NCBI GenBank assembly: GCA_016793685.1
Contig: JAEULX010000041.1
Location: 1-8,172 of the forward strand
Direction: 5' to 3'
Source: Bradyrhizobiaceae bacterium
GTDB taxonomy: Bacteria > Pseudomonadota > Alphaproteobacteria > Rhizobiales > Xanthobacteraceae
DNA: 8,172 nt
The notes below the pieces were generated by a model. That model saw only the letters and a program-made list of their open reading frames with translations, did not search any database and was not told the origin of the DNA. A program made the translations under genes and the position numbers. Positions 1 to 6,099 of the stretch are shown here, one piece after another (position 1 is the first letter of the stretch; every line of letters starts with the position of its first letter).

Positions 1-63
1 TTCCGTTCGCGGCCTCTGCCACAGAATCGGTTCCATCATTCCAGCCTTCAGTCCAAGGGAATG

Positions 64-134
64 CTCAAATTACTTCAGGTATGCAGGTTATGCTGCAGCC
101 TGACCGGAATCTGCTATAGCCCGAAGTAATTGAG
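64..134. repeat. Nested inverted repeat in non-coding DNA
   Basis: The outer arms are CTCAAATTACTTC (64-76) and GAAGTAATTGAG (123-134). They are reverse complements over 12 bp with one bulged A. Between them lies a second dyad, TGCAG (82-86) and CTGCA (93-97) around a 6-base loop, flanked by AGG and CCT that can also pair. The whole could fold as one long stem with an inner hairpin, either as RNA or as a DNA cruciform. The outer arms are AT-rich in GC-rich DNA, which makes a chance match less likely. Function is unknown: it could be a regulatory RNA structure, a small mobile palindrome or a protein-binding site. Confidence 0.5.
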
Positions 135-350
135 TGGGATCAAGGGCGGGAAAAAAGCCGGACGGCAATAGGGAAATTCATTCCGGCGGAATCGGATTCC
201 ACGCTGCGACGTCGGGTGATGCACCCCCGACGCCGGAAGGCGCGGAAAACCGCGCGAGCGATCGGATCGCAAGCTGATCGAATGAGGCAAAACATCCGCG
301 CGCGCGCAAGCCGCGCGCCGGTTCAGCGGTGAGCGATGGCGCAGCGCCCG
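135..350. other. Gene-free stretch with consecutive short hairpins
   Basis: I see no supported coding region from the left edge to 350. This part contains a series of perfect short inverted repeats. ATTCC/GGAAT/ATTCC (180-184, 188-192, 196-200) can form either of two hairpins. CGTCGGG/CCCGACG pair at 210-216 and 226-232. GCGCGG/CCGCGC pair at 240-245 and 250-255 around AAAA. GCGAT/ATCGC pair at 258-262 and 266-270 around CGG. GCGCGCG/CGCGCGC pair at 300-306 and 312-318. The density suggests a structured transcript or a set of binding sites, but GC-rich DNA produces short hairpins by chance, so no RNA family is claimed. Confidence 0.4.
300..318 (-). terminator. Possible terminator of the small minus-strand gene
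   Basis: A 7-bp GC-only stem (300-306 with 312-318) with a 5-base loop lies about 30 bases past the stop codon of the small minus-strand gene. On the minus strand it is followed within a few bases by a short TTTT tract (complement of the AAAA at about 289-292). The position fits a terminator, but the T tract is short and offset, and alternating CG sequence pairs easily, so the call is weak. Confidence 0.25.
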
Positions 351-548
351 CTAGCTCATGACCGCAAACTGATCGTCGACTTCGGCATCCAGACGATTGC
401 GCAAATCAACCGTGCTCGGCACTTCGATCAGGCTGACGATGGCATAACCGGATCTGCCCGAAGACCACGCATAGGCATCGCCGTAGCTATCAAATGGCCC
501 ATAGAATTGGTGGTTGGACAGTTCTTCCACAATATATCTGTAGCTCAT
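351..548 (-). CDS. Small hypothetical protein, 65 aa
   Basis: This short open frame begins with ATG at 546-548 and ends with TAG at 351-353. A GGAAG stretch a few bases upstream may serve as a weak ribosome binding site. The protein starts MSYRYIVEELSNHQFYGPF and has the composition of a small soluble folded protein: many aromatics (several Tyr, Phe, one Trp), alternating hydrophobic and polar residues, an acidic overall charge, and no signal peptide or membrane segment. It does not look like a frame shadow, because it lacks the Arg/Ala/Pro-rich composition of the competing frames here. I do not recognise a family and assign no function. It is transcribed divergently from the downstream histidine kinase, and the 212 bases between their starts could hold promoters for both. 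Confidence 0.55.
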   Translation of the reverse strand: MSYRYIVEELSNHQFYGPFDSYGDAYAWSSGRSGYAIVSLIEVPSTVDLRNRLDAEVDDQFAVMS

Positions 549-590
549 GATTCCACTTCCACTTGGCTGCGACTTGCGTGCGCCTTGCGC

Positions 591-616
591 GGGAATTTCG
601 GATTTTTGAATTTCCC
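591..616. promoter_or_regulatory. Imperfect AT-rich dyad, possible operator
   Basis: GGGAATTTC (591-599) and GAATTTCCC (608-616) pair over 8 of 9 positions around an 8-base loop containing five T. The dyad lies 43 bases upstream of the start of the small minus-strand gene and 145 bases upstream of the chosen kinase start, in DNA that is less GC-rich than the flanking genes. Either a repressor site or a transcript hairpin would fit. There is no direct evidence for either. Confidence 0.3.
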
Positions 617-661
617 TTGATGGTTGGCGCGGTTCTCCTTTTCCGGCGAAGGTTCCTTATT

Positions 662-689
662 TTGCAGGTTAGCTCCGCCCGGATATTGT
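662..689 (+). promoter_or_regulatory. Weak sigma-70-like promoter match before the kinase
   Basis: TTGCAG (662-667) and TATTGT (684-689) are separated by 16 bases and resemble -35 and -10 boxes, ending about 70 bases before the chosen kinase start at 761. Both boxes deviate from the consensus, and alphaproteobacterial promoters are poorly predicted by eye. No GGAAC-type general-stress (EcfG) promoter was found in the correct orientation. Confidence 0.2.
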
Positions 690-760
690 TCTGGATCAAA
701 TCCCGATATGGCGCCTCTCTGCTAGTTATCGGTCGAATCCGTCATTTGCACCGTAATGAA

Positions 761-1804
761 ATGAATGGCTTTTCGATCGAGCATTCCGCCCGCGATCCGC
801 TTGCGGGCGGGGAGGACGCGTCGGGCGTGGCGGACACGCCTTTTTCACTGCTCGAACACCTGCCGATCGGCCTGCTCGTCACCGATCCGGAGGCGTGCAT
901 CGTTTTCGCAAACGCGTTTATCGAGCGGATGCTCGGTTACGACCACGGCGCACTGCTCGGCCAATCAGTCGAAATCTTGGTTCCCGAGCGATTGCGCAGC
1001 GGCCATGTCGATATGCGCCGGTTATTTGCCGGGAGCCCGCGCGAGCGGCATATGGGAGCCGGTCGGGACTTGGTGGCCCGTTGCCGGGACGGCTGCGAAA
1101 TTCCGGTCGAGATCGGGCTCAAGCCGATCCGGGCGCAGGGGCGCAACTTTGTGCTCGCCATTCTGATCGACATCAGCGAGCGCAAGCTTGCTGAAGAGCG
1201 GCAGCGGCTGTTGATCGGCGAACTCAATCACCGCATCCAAAACCTGTTCACCGTCGTGCAGTCCGTTGCTCTCAACAGTCTCAGCGCCGATCGCGCGCTC
1301 GTCGAATCGCGTGAAGTCTTCATCGAGCGGCTGCATACGTTGGGGCGGGCCTATACGATCTTGACGGAGCAGGAATGGCGGGGCGTTCCGCTGCGGCAGA
1401 TCCTCGAAGCCGAGACCGGGGCATTTGCCGACCGGGTCGGTCTCGACGGAACTGACGTCATGGTGCGCCAGGAGGCGGCGCAGAGCTTCGCCCTGGTCCT
1501 GCACGAGTTGACCACCAATGCGGTCAAGTATGGCGCGCTCTCGGTCCCGGCCGGCCGGGTGGATGTGCGCTGGAGCGTCGGTCAGGACGATCGTCCCGGC
1601 CTGTTCGCGCTGTCCTGGGAAGAGACGGGCGAGATGACGGTAACGCCGCCGTCCCGCACGGGCTATGGGCGGAAGATCATCGAGGACACGGTGCGGCGCA
1701 TCGGCCAGTACCAGATCGAGTATGCCCCCTCGGGGCTGAAATTCCGCATGGAAGTGCCGATCAGCACGGTAGGCTGGGTGATCGAAGACAGACCCGCGCC
1801 GTAG
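761..1804 (+). CDS. PAS-domain sensor histidine kinase, HWE family
   Basis: This is a 347-residue soluble sensor kinase that should autophosphorylate on histidine and pass the phosphate to a response regulator. A PAS sensor domain spans about residues 25-140, running from PFSLLEHLPIGLLVTD to the closing DISERK that typically ends PAS folds. The dimerisation/phosphoacceptor segment follows, with the H-box ELNHRIQNLF and probable phospho-acceptor His157. The ATPase part has the N-box HELTTNAVKYGAL (248-260), the WEE motif (286-288) and a GYG glycine motif (301-303). The His in the N-box and the W-x-E motif define the HWE family as opposed to classical HisKA kinases. The frame is open back to 563, but I chose ATG 761 because the upstream residues are not PAS-like and come from less GC-rich, promoter-like DNA. 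No clear ribosome binding site decides the start. No membrane segment is seen with this start. No partner response regulator is present in the window, so this is an orphan kinase here. The PAS ligand is unknown. Confidence 0.88.
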   Translation: MNGFSIEHSARDPLAGGEDASGVADTPFSLLEHLPIGLLVTDPEACIVFANAFIERMLGYDHGALLGQSVEILVPERLRSGHVDMRRLFAGSPRERHMGAGRDLVARCRDGCEIPVEIGLKPIRAQGRNFVLAILIDISERKLAEERQRLLIGELNHRIQNLFTVVQSVALNSLSADRALVESREVFIERLHTLGRAYTILTEQEWRGVPLRQILEAETGAFADRVGLDGTDVMVRQEAAQSFALVLHELTTNAVKYGALSVPAGRVDVRWSVGQDDRPGLFALSWEETGEMTVTPPSRTGYGRKIIEDTVRRIGQYQIEYAPSGLKFRMEVPISTVGWVIEDRPAP

Positions 1805-1818
1805 CGTCAGCGCGAGAA

Positions 1819-1832
1819 GCCTGCGGGCAGGC
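1819..1832 (+). terminator. GC hairpin just after the kinase gene
   Basis: GCCTG and CAGGC pair around a CGGG loop, 14 bases past the kinase stop codon. There is no T tract, so it may act as a 3' stability hairpin or weak terminator rather than a full intrinsic terminator. It suggests that the thioesterase gene 130 bases downstream may have its own promoter. Confidence 0.25.
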
Positions 1833-1935
1833 GTCGTGGTCGGCTTTCCGCCCGCGACCGGATGCGCCCCGGCGGCGCCGGCTTTCGCTTCCCTCGGCAT
1901 GCTATGCTCAGGCGCTTCTTTGAGGGGCCAGAGAC

Positions 1936-2409
1936 ATGCACGCACCGCCCATCCCGGCCGATCCCGACTTTGCCGCGCGCGTCAGGGACAGTTTTTCGCG
2001 GCAGGGGTGCATGGCGCTGCTTGGCGCGACGATCACCCGCGTCGAGCCCGGACTGGTGGAGATCGAAGCTCCGTTTCGCGGCGACCTCACGCAGCAGCAC
2101 GGCTTTTTCCACGCGGGGGTGACCAGCGCGCTCGCCGACACCGCCGGCGGCTATGCCGGCTTTTCGTTGTTTCCGGCGGACAGTTCGGTGCTCACGGTGG
2201 AATTCAAGATCAATCTGATCGCCCCCGCCCAGGGCGACCGGCTGATGGCGCGCGGCCGGGTCGTCAAGTCCGGCCGGACATTGACGGTGTGCGCGCTCGA
2301 GGTGTTCGCGCTGGATGGGGCGGGGCAGGCAGGCGATGGCGCAAAGCGCACGCTGTGCGCGTCAGGGCAGCAAACGCTGATCTGCCTGCACGGCCGCGCC
2401 GACGTTTAG
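1936..2409 (+). CDS. PaaI-family hotdog thioesterase
   Basis: This 157-residue cytoplasmic protein belongs to the hotdog-fold PaaI/4HBT group, whose members hydrolyse acyl-CoA thioesters, often aromatic or phenylacetyl-type. The signature is the segment QQHGFFHAGVTSALADTAGG at residues 53-72: the HG turn, the long helix, and Asp68, which sits where the family carries its catalytic acidic residue. The following strands SSVLTVEFKINLIAPAQGD and LMARGRVVKSGRTLTVCALEV are the typical beta-sheet of the fold. Length is normal for a single hotdog domain, and the active protein would be an oligomer. ATG 1936 is preceded by a GAGG sequence (1922-1925), a little far but usable as a ribosome binding site. 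It lies 131 bases downstream of the kinase on the same strand; no functional link is evident. The natural substrate cannot be read from the sequence. The stop codon TAG lies at the very start of an intergenic palindromic repeat. Confidence 0.9.
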   Translation: MHAPPIPADPDFAARVRDSFSRQGCMALLGATITRVEPGLVEIEAPFRGDLTQQHGFFHAGVTSALADTAGGYAGFSLFPADSSVLTVEFKINLIAPAQGDRLMARGRVVKSGRTLTVCALEVFALDGAGQAGDGAKRTLCASGQQTLICLHGRADV

Positions 2410-2502
2410 AGCATTTTCAGGCGAAGGCGACTCCGGTTCGCCGTCAGAAAATGCGGCAGCGCCAAAGAGAAATAGAGTGAGGCGCTATTCCATCAAAACG
2501 GG
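2407..2502. repeat. Rhizobiales-type intergenic palindromic repeat
   Basis: The element begins TAGAGCATTTTC and contains two hairpins. The first pairs GCATTTTC (2411-2418) with GAAAATGC (2447-2454) and, inside, GGCGAA (2420-2425) with TTCGCC (2437-2442). The second pairs AGCGCC (2458-2463) with GGCGCT (2481-2486) around a loop with CAAAGAGAAATAGAG. The order of blocks (GAGCATTTTC, CCGGTTCGC, GAAAATGCG, CAAAGAG, TAGAG, CATCAAAACG) resembles, from memory, a dispersed intergenic repeat common in Bradyrhizobium, Rhodopseudomonas and relatives, similar in kind to RIME-type elements. This was not checked by search. It sits between two convergent genes, where its hairpins could protect or end transcripts from both sides. 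Confidence 0.65.
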
Positions 2503-2511
2503 AGTCGTCGA

Positions 2512-2524
2512 GTCGCAGAGCGAC
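2512..2524 (-). terminator. Weak hairpin downstream of the pst-fic operon
   Basis: GTCGC and GCGAC pair perfectly around AGA, 37 bases past the stop codon of the Fic-like gene. On the minus strand a TTTT tract follows about 13 bases later, too far for a classical intrinsic terminator. It is the best local candidate for the end of the minus-strand operon, although the larger palindromic repeat further on could serve instead. Confidence 0.22.
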
Positions 2525-2560
2525 GATCGCCGCGCGCAGCGTGCGAGAGGTCAAAAAGAG

Positions 2561-3283
2561 TCAGGCGGCGCGCAGGAACTTCGGGTTGGCCTGCGCCTGC
2601 AGAAACTCGGCAAAGCGGTACTTGAGCCAGGGCATCTGGCAGCGCAGCGCGAGGCCGGTCTTGCGTTTGCCGGTGAATAGCGCCGACCAGTCGAGGTAGG
2701 CCTTGGCGTTGTCGACGGTCAGCACGCAGGGCGGCCGGCCGGCGCGGGCGAGGATGTAGCTCATCACCAGCGCGCCGGTGCGATGATTGCCTTCGATGAA
2801 CAGTTCGGGCTCCGCCAACATGCGAATGTAAACACCTGCCGCGCGCAGCCACGCCGATTCGTGGGCGTGCAGCGCATGCCACTCGATGACGTCGCGAATG
2901 CCGCCATCCACATTATCGAAAAAATGCTTGTCCGTGGCCTTGAGATGCCCCACGGCCTCCAACCTGACCTGCTCGTCCTGCCCGCACAGCACCAGGGCGT
3001 TCAATTCGAGGAGCAGGCGCAGCTGGCCGAATGCCAGGAGGTCGACCTTGTGTTCGATCAGCGAGTCAATGAAGGCATAGCCGCTCATCAGGTGATCGAC
3101 CATGTGGTCGTCCAGCCATTCGCGCGGACTGTCGAGATGCCGGTTGATGGAGGCAAAATGCTCCGCAACCTCGCGAAGCGACCGGTCGATCGCCCCGAGG
3201 TCGAGAATGGCTCCTCTCCGATCAAGTTGCGCGGAGAGGGCCGCTCCGGTGCACGGAGCAGCCGTAGGAAATTCGTTCGCCAC
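2561..3283 (-). CDS. Fic-fold protein with altered catalytic motif
   Basis: This is a 240-residue protein with a Fic-like core. Fic enzymes usually transfer AMP or another phosphate-containing group to protein hydroxyls using the motif HxFx(D/E)GNGRxxR. Here residues 160-171 read ELFIEGNHRTGA: the F, E, G, N, R and the TG are kept, but the catalytic His is replaced by Glu160, the variable G/K by His167 and the final Arg by Ala171. The residues after it (LVMSYILARAGRPP) match the usual helix after the motif. Residues 73-78, DSLIEH, resemble the SSxIEG inhibitory motif of self-inhibited Fic proteins, but this is tentative. The rest is mostly helical with no membrane segment. I chose the GTG at 3283, which follows the stop of the upstream pstS by only 5 bases and suggests translational coupling; the frame upstream of it runs inside pstS. 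The ribosome binding site is weak. Without the His it may be non-transferring, perform another reaction, or act as a binding protein. The target is unknown. Confidence 0.72.
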   Translation of the reverse strand: MANEFPTAAPCTGAALSAQLDRRGAILDLGAIDRSLREVAEHFASINRHLDSPREWLDDHMVDHLMSGYAFIDSLIEHKVDLLAFGQLRLLLELNALVLCGQDEQVRLEAVGHLKATDKHFFDNVDGGIRDVIEWHALHAHESAWLRAAGVYIRMLAEPELFIEGNHRTGALVMSYILARAGRPPCVLTVDNAKAYLDWSALFTGKRKTGLALRCQMPWLKYRFAEFLQAQANPKFLRAA

Positions 3284-3288
3284 TCTAT

Positions 3289-4344
3289 TTATTTCGCGAC
3301 GGTGTCCAAGATCTGCCGGCTGAGCGCCACGACGTCGGCCGATAGGGGAACATAACCCAATTCGACGCCGTATTGTTGGCCTTCTGCAAGCCCCCACGCC
3401 ACAAAATCGCGAACAGCGGCCGCCCTGGCCGGGTCGGGGTAATGCCGGTAAAGGAACAGCCAGCTATAGGACACGATGGGATAGGCGCCGACCGCTGCCG
3501 GATCGACGACCGAAGGCTCCAGCTGTTTTGCCTCGACGACGCGCGCCGAAAGTGCGAGCTGCGCCGCGGATTCGCTCGGGGCGACGAACTGCCCGGACTT
3601 GTTCTGCAACGCCGCCATCGGCAGGCCGAGACGCTTGGCGAAGCCGTACTCGACATAGCCGATCGCGCCTTCGCTGATCTTGATGCGGGCGGCGACGCCC
3701 TCGTTGCCGGGGGCGAGCATCGTCCTGCTCGGCCAGGCGACGAGCTTGCCGACGCCAAGGCCGCGGCTGCGCCAGGACGGATCGACTGCGGCGAGATTGC
3801 GCGTGAAGGCGGCGGTCGTGCCGCTCGAATCGAGCCGGGCGACGATGGCGATATCGCGCGACGGAAGCCGAACGCCGACATTTGCCGCCTGGATGCGCGG
3901 GTCGTCCCACCGCCGGATCACTCCACCGAAAATGTCGGCATAGACGTCGCGCGGGAGCCTGATTTCGCTGACGCCGGGAATGTTGTAGGCCAGCACGATC
4001 ATTCCGGCAGTGGCGGGCACGGTCGCCGCTCCCGCTTCGACCTTGGCGGCGTCCTTCTCGGTCAGGTTTTCGTCGCTTGCGGCGAAATCGACGGTTTCGG
4101 CGATGAAGCGCTTGATGCCCTCGCCGGAGCCGACGGCGCTGTAGCTCATCGATACGTTGCGATGGGCGGCCTGGTAGACGTCGATCCACTTCTTGTAGAG
4201 CGGGGCGGGGAAGGTGGCGCCGGCGCCGCTGAGCGAAATGGAGGCTGCGGTGCCTGCCCCCTGCGCCCAGCCCGCCGCGGCCGGCAGGCCGATCGACAAG
4301 GCGACAGCGGCGGCAATCATTCTGCCAATGTGCGGGGCGTTCAT
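3289..4344 (-). CDS. pstS: Second phosphate-binding protein PstS
   Basis: This 351-residue periplasmic phosphate-binding protein of the PstS family is complete. Residues 1-28 form a signal peptide (Arg8, a hydrophobic run rich in Ala, and a likely cut after AAAGWAQ or nearby). The phosphate-site motifs are GAGATFPAPLY (40-50), YSAVGSGEGI (68-77), DFAASD (86-91) and RLDSSGTTAAF (170-180). These match the positions where E. coli PstS binds phosphate through Thr/Phe, Ser, Asp, Arg and the SGT turn. LPRDVYADIFGG and GAIGYVEYGFAK are further family signatures. It is a clear but divergent paralogue of the pstS at the operon start, sharing block order throughout. It begins 21 bases after pstB, in the position where phoU often stands, with only a weak ribosome binding site. 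A different affinity or a scavenging role is possible but not shown. Confidence 0.92.
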   Translation of the reverse strand: MNAPHIGRMIAAAVALSIGLPAAAGWAQGAGTAASISLSGAGATFPAPLYKKWIDVYQAAHRNVSMSYSAVGSGEGIKRFIAETVDFAASDENLTEKDAAKVEAGAATVPATAGMIVLAYNIPGVSEIRLPRDVYADIFGGVIRRWDDPRIQAANVGVRLPSRDIAIVARLDSSGTTAAFTRNLAAVDPSWRSRGLGVGKLVAWPSRTMLAPGNEGVAARIKISEGAIGYVEYGFAKRLGLPMAALQNKSGQFVAPSESAAQLALSARVVEAKQLEPSVVDPAAVGAYPIVSYSWLFLYRHYPDPARAAAVRDFVAWGLAEGQQYGVELGYVPLSADVVALSRQILDTVAK

Positions 4345-4365
4345 GGCGTTGCGTCCAATCGGCGA

Positions 4366-5193
4366 TCAGCTGAACTTGCCGGAGATATACTCTTTGGTGA
4401 GCTGTTCCCGCGGATCGTTGAAGACTTGGCCGGTCGGTCCGATCTCGACGAGATAGCCGGTGCGGCCGCCTTTGGAGATGTCGACCGCGAAGAAGGCGGT
4501 GATGTCGGCGACGCGGGTCGCCTGCTGCATGTTGTGCGTCACCAGGGCGATCGTGTAGTCCTCCTTGAGCTCGAGCATGAGCTCTTCGATGCGCCGGGTC
4601 GCAATCGGATCGAGCGCGGAGCAGGGCTCGTCCATCAGCAGGACCGTGGGCTCGGTCGCCACGGCGCGCGCGATGCACAGCCGCTGCTGCTGACCGCCGG
4701 AGAGCGACAACCCGCTCGCCTTCAGCTTGTCCTTCACTTCGTCCCACAGCGCCGCGCGGCGCAGCGCGTGCTCCACCCGTCCGGCGACGTCGCCCTTGAA
4801 GCGGTTGAGGCGCAGGCCGAAGGCGACGTTGTCGAAGATGCTCATGGCGAACGGGTTCGGCTGCTGGAAGACCATGCCGATGTAGCGCCGCACCACCACG
4901 GGATCGATATTCTTTGCGTAGATGTCCTGGCCGAGGAAATGGACGTCGCCCTCGAGACGGAAGCCGTCGATCAGGTCGTTCATGCGGTTGAGGCTGCGCA
5001 GCACCGTGCTCTTGCCGCAACCGGACGGTCCGATGAAGCCGGTGATCTTGCCCTTGTGGATCGGGACATTGCTGTCGCGCACCGCGAGAAACGCGCCATA
5101 CAGGATTTTCTTGACCCTGCAGTCGATGGCGAGCTCGGCGCCGCTCGGCATGGGTACCGCTTGGGGAAGCTCGGCGACGGCTTGAACGCTCAT
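4366..5193 (-). CDS. pstB: Phosphate ABC transporter ATPase PstB
   Basis: This 275-residue cytoplasmic ATPase powers phosphate import through PstC and PstA. All the nucleotide-binding elements are intact: Walker A GPSGCGKST (55-63), Q-loop VFQQPNPF (108-115), ABC signature LSGGQQQR (164-171), Walker B VLLMDEP with catalytic Glu189, the D-loop SALDP, and the switch His220 in LVTHN. NRMNDLIDGFRLEGDV (69-84) after the Walker A helix and the C-terminal end TKEYISGKFS are typical of PstB rather than other importer ATPases. The N-terminus is about 20 residues longer than the core domain needs. ATG 5193 has a good GGAGAG ribosome binding site and lies 9 bases after the pstA stop, so the two are in one transcript. 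Confidence 0.97.
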   Translation of the reverse strand: MSVQAVAELPQAVPMPSGAELAIDCRVKKILYGAFLAVRDSNVPIHKGKITGFIGPSGCGKSTVLRSLNRMNDLIDGFRLEGDVHFLGQDIYAKNIDPVVVRRYIGMVFQQPNPFAMSIFDNVAFGLRLNRFKGDVAGRVEHALRRAALWDEVKDKLKASGLSLSGGQQQRLCIARAVATEPTVLLMDEPCSALDPIATRRIEELMLELKEDYTIALVTHNMQQATRVADITAFFAVDISKGGRTGYLVEIGPTGQVFNDPREQLTKEYISGKFS

Positions 5194-5202
5194 GGATCTC
5201 TC

Positions 5203-6099
5203 CTAGTACTTCGGTCGCCCGAGCAGGCGGCTGGCGACATTGAACACCAGAACAATGAGGACGAGGACCAGCGACGCCGCCCAGGCGAGCTGGATCTGGT
5301 TCTCGAACGGCATGCTGGAAAAATTGTAGATGAGGATCGACAGCGAGGCGGCCGGCTCACGCAGGCTGTTCAGCCAGTAATTGCTGAACAGCGCGGTGAA
5401 CAGGAGCGGCGCGGATTCGCCCGAGACGCGCGCGATGCCGAGCATGACGCCCGTCAGAATCCCCGGCAGCGCCGTGGGAAGGACGACCTTCCAGATCATC
5501 TGGGTCCGCGTGCAGCCGATCCCCAGCGCCGCGTCCTTCATTTTCCGCGGCACCATTTTCAGCGCTTCTTCGGATGTCAGCACCACGGTCGGCAGCATCA
5601 GGATGGCGAGCGCAATGCCGCCGGCGATCGCCGAATAGGTGCCCATGGCGAGCACCACGACCGCATAGACGAAGACGCCGGCGAGGATCGACGGAAAGCC
5701 GGTGAGAACCTTCGCCAGAAACCGCGATGTTCTGCCAATCTTGGTGTTGGGCCCGAGCTCGGACAGGTAGACGGCGGCCAATACCCCGATCGGAATGCTG
5801 ATCGCCGCCGCGATCGCCACCATGACCAGGGTGCCGACGATCGCATTGCCGAAGCCGCCGCCGAGCTCAAAGCCGGCCGGCGGCAAATCGGTGAAGAGTT
5901 CGAGGGACAGCCGCGATCCGCCTTCGACGATCAGCATGTAGAGGACGGAGAAGAGCGGAATGCTTGCCAGAATTGCGACGACCCATGCGCCGATCGTCAG
6001 CATCGCGTTGCTCATCGCCCGGCCTTCGGACCAGGAGTGGGAGAGATTGGGCGATTTGCCGGTTGCGATCGACATTTCGAGATATGCCTTATCGGTCAT
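5203..6099 (-). CDS. pstA: Phosphate ABC transporter permease PstA
   Basis: This 298-residue inner-membrane permease forms the phosphate channel with PstC. About six hydrophobic segments are visible: around residues 36-58, 85-113, 135-152, 155-175, 210-230 and 270-292. The cytoplasmic EAA loop that docks to PstB is at about 189-216 (DAALGIGCTRTQ, then KVVLPTALPGI). LTSEEALKMVPRKMKDAALG and RVSGESAPLLFTAL are PstA hallmarks. The ATG at 6097-6099 overlaps the pstC stop in an ATGA arrangement, which usually means coupled translation. The hydrophilic first 28 residues are long, and an internal Met29 (MSNAML) is an alternative start; I keep the upstream one because of the overlap. Confidence 0.96.
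   Translation of the reverse strand: MTDKAYLEMSIATGKSPNLSHSWSEGRAMSNAMLTIGAWVVAILASIPLFSVLYMLIVEGGSRLSLELFTDLPPAGFELGGGFGNAIVGTLVMVAIAAAISIPIGVLAAVYLSELGPNTKIGRTSRFLAKVLTGFPSILAGVFVYAVVVLAMGTYSAIAGGIALAILMLPTVVLTSEEALKMVPRKMKDAALGIGCTRTQMIWKVVLPTALPGILTGVMLGIARVSGESAPLLFTALFSNYWLNSLREPAASLSILIYNFSSMPFENQIQLAWAASLVLVLIVLVFNVASRLLGRPKY

Noticed and set aside
1..39. Possible gene start on the minus strand running off the left edge (MMEPILWQRPRTE)
   Set aside because: Two ATG codons follow a GAAGG sequence at a plausible distance, but only 13 codons are visible and no family can be recognised.
563..760. Upstream extension of the kinase with a hydrophobic segment
   Set aside because: The DNA here is less GC-rich and promoter-like, the residues do not resemble a normal membrane anchor next to a PAS domain, and no ribosome binding site supports ATG 563 or 620.
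549..760. General-stress (EcfG) promoter upstream of the kinase
   Set aside because: A GGAAC occurs only on the minus strand (about 652-657) and has no CGTT at the required spacing.
1022..1945. 307-codon minus-strand frame opposite the kinase
   Set aside because: The plus-strand kinase frame carries all HWE motifs; this antisense product has no domain pattern.
3464..5020. 518-codon open frame on the minus strand
   Set aside because: It is an alternative frame of pstB and the second pstS. The product is Arg-rich, low in complexity, and crosses two real genes.
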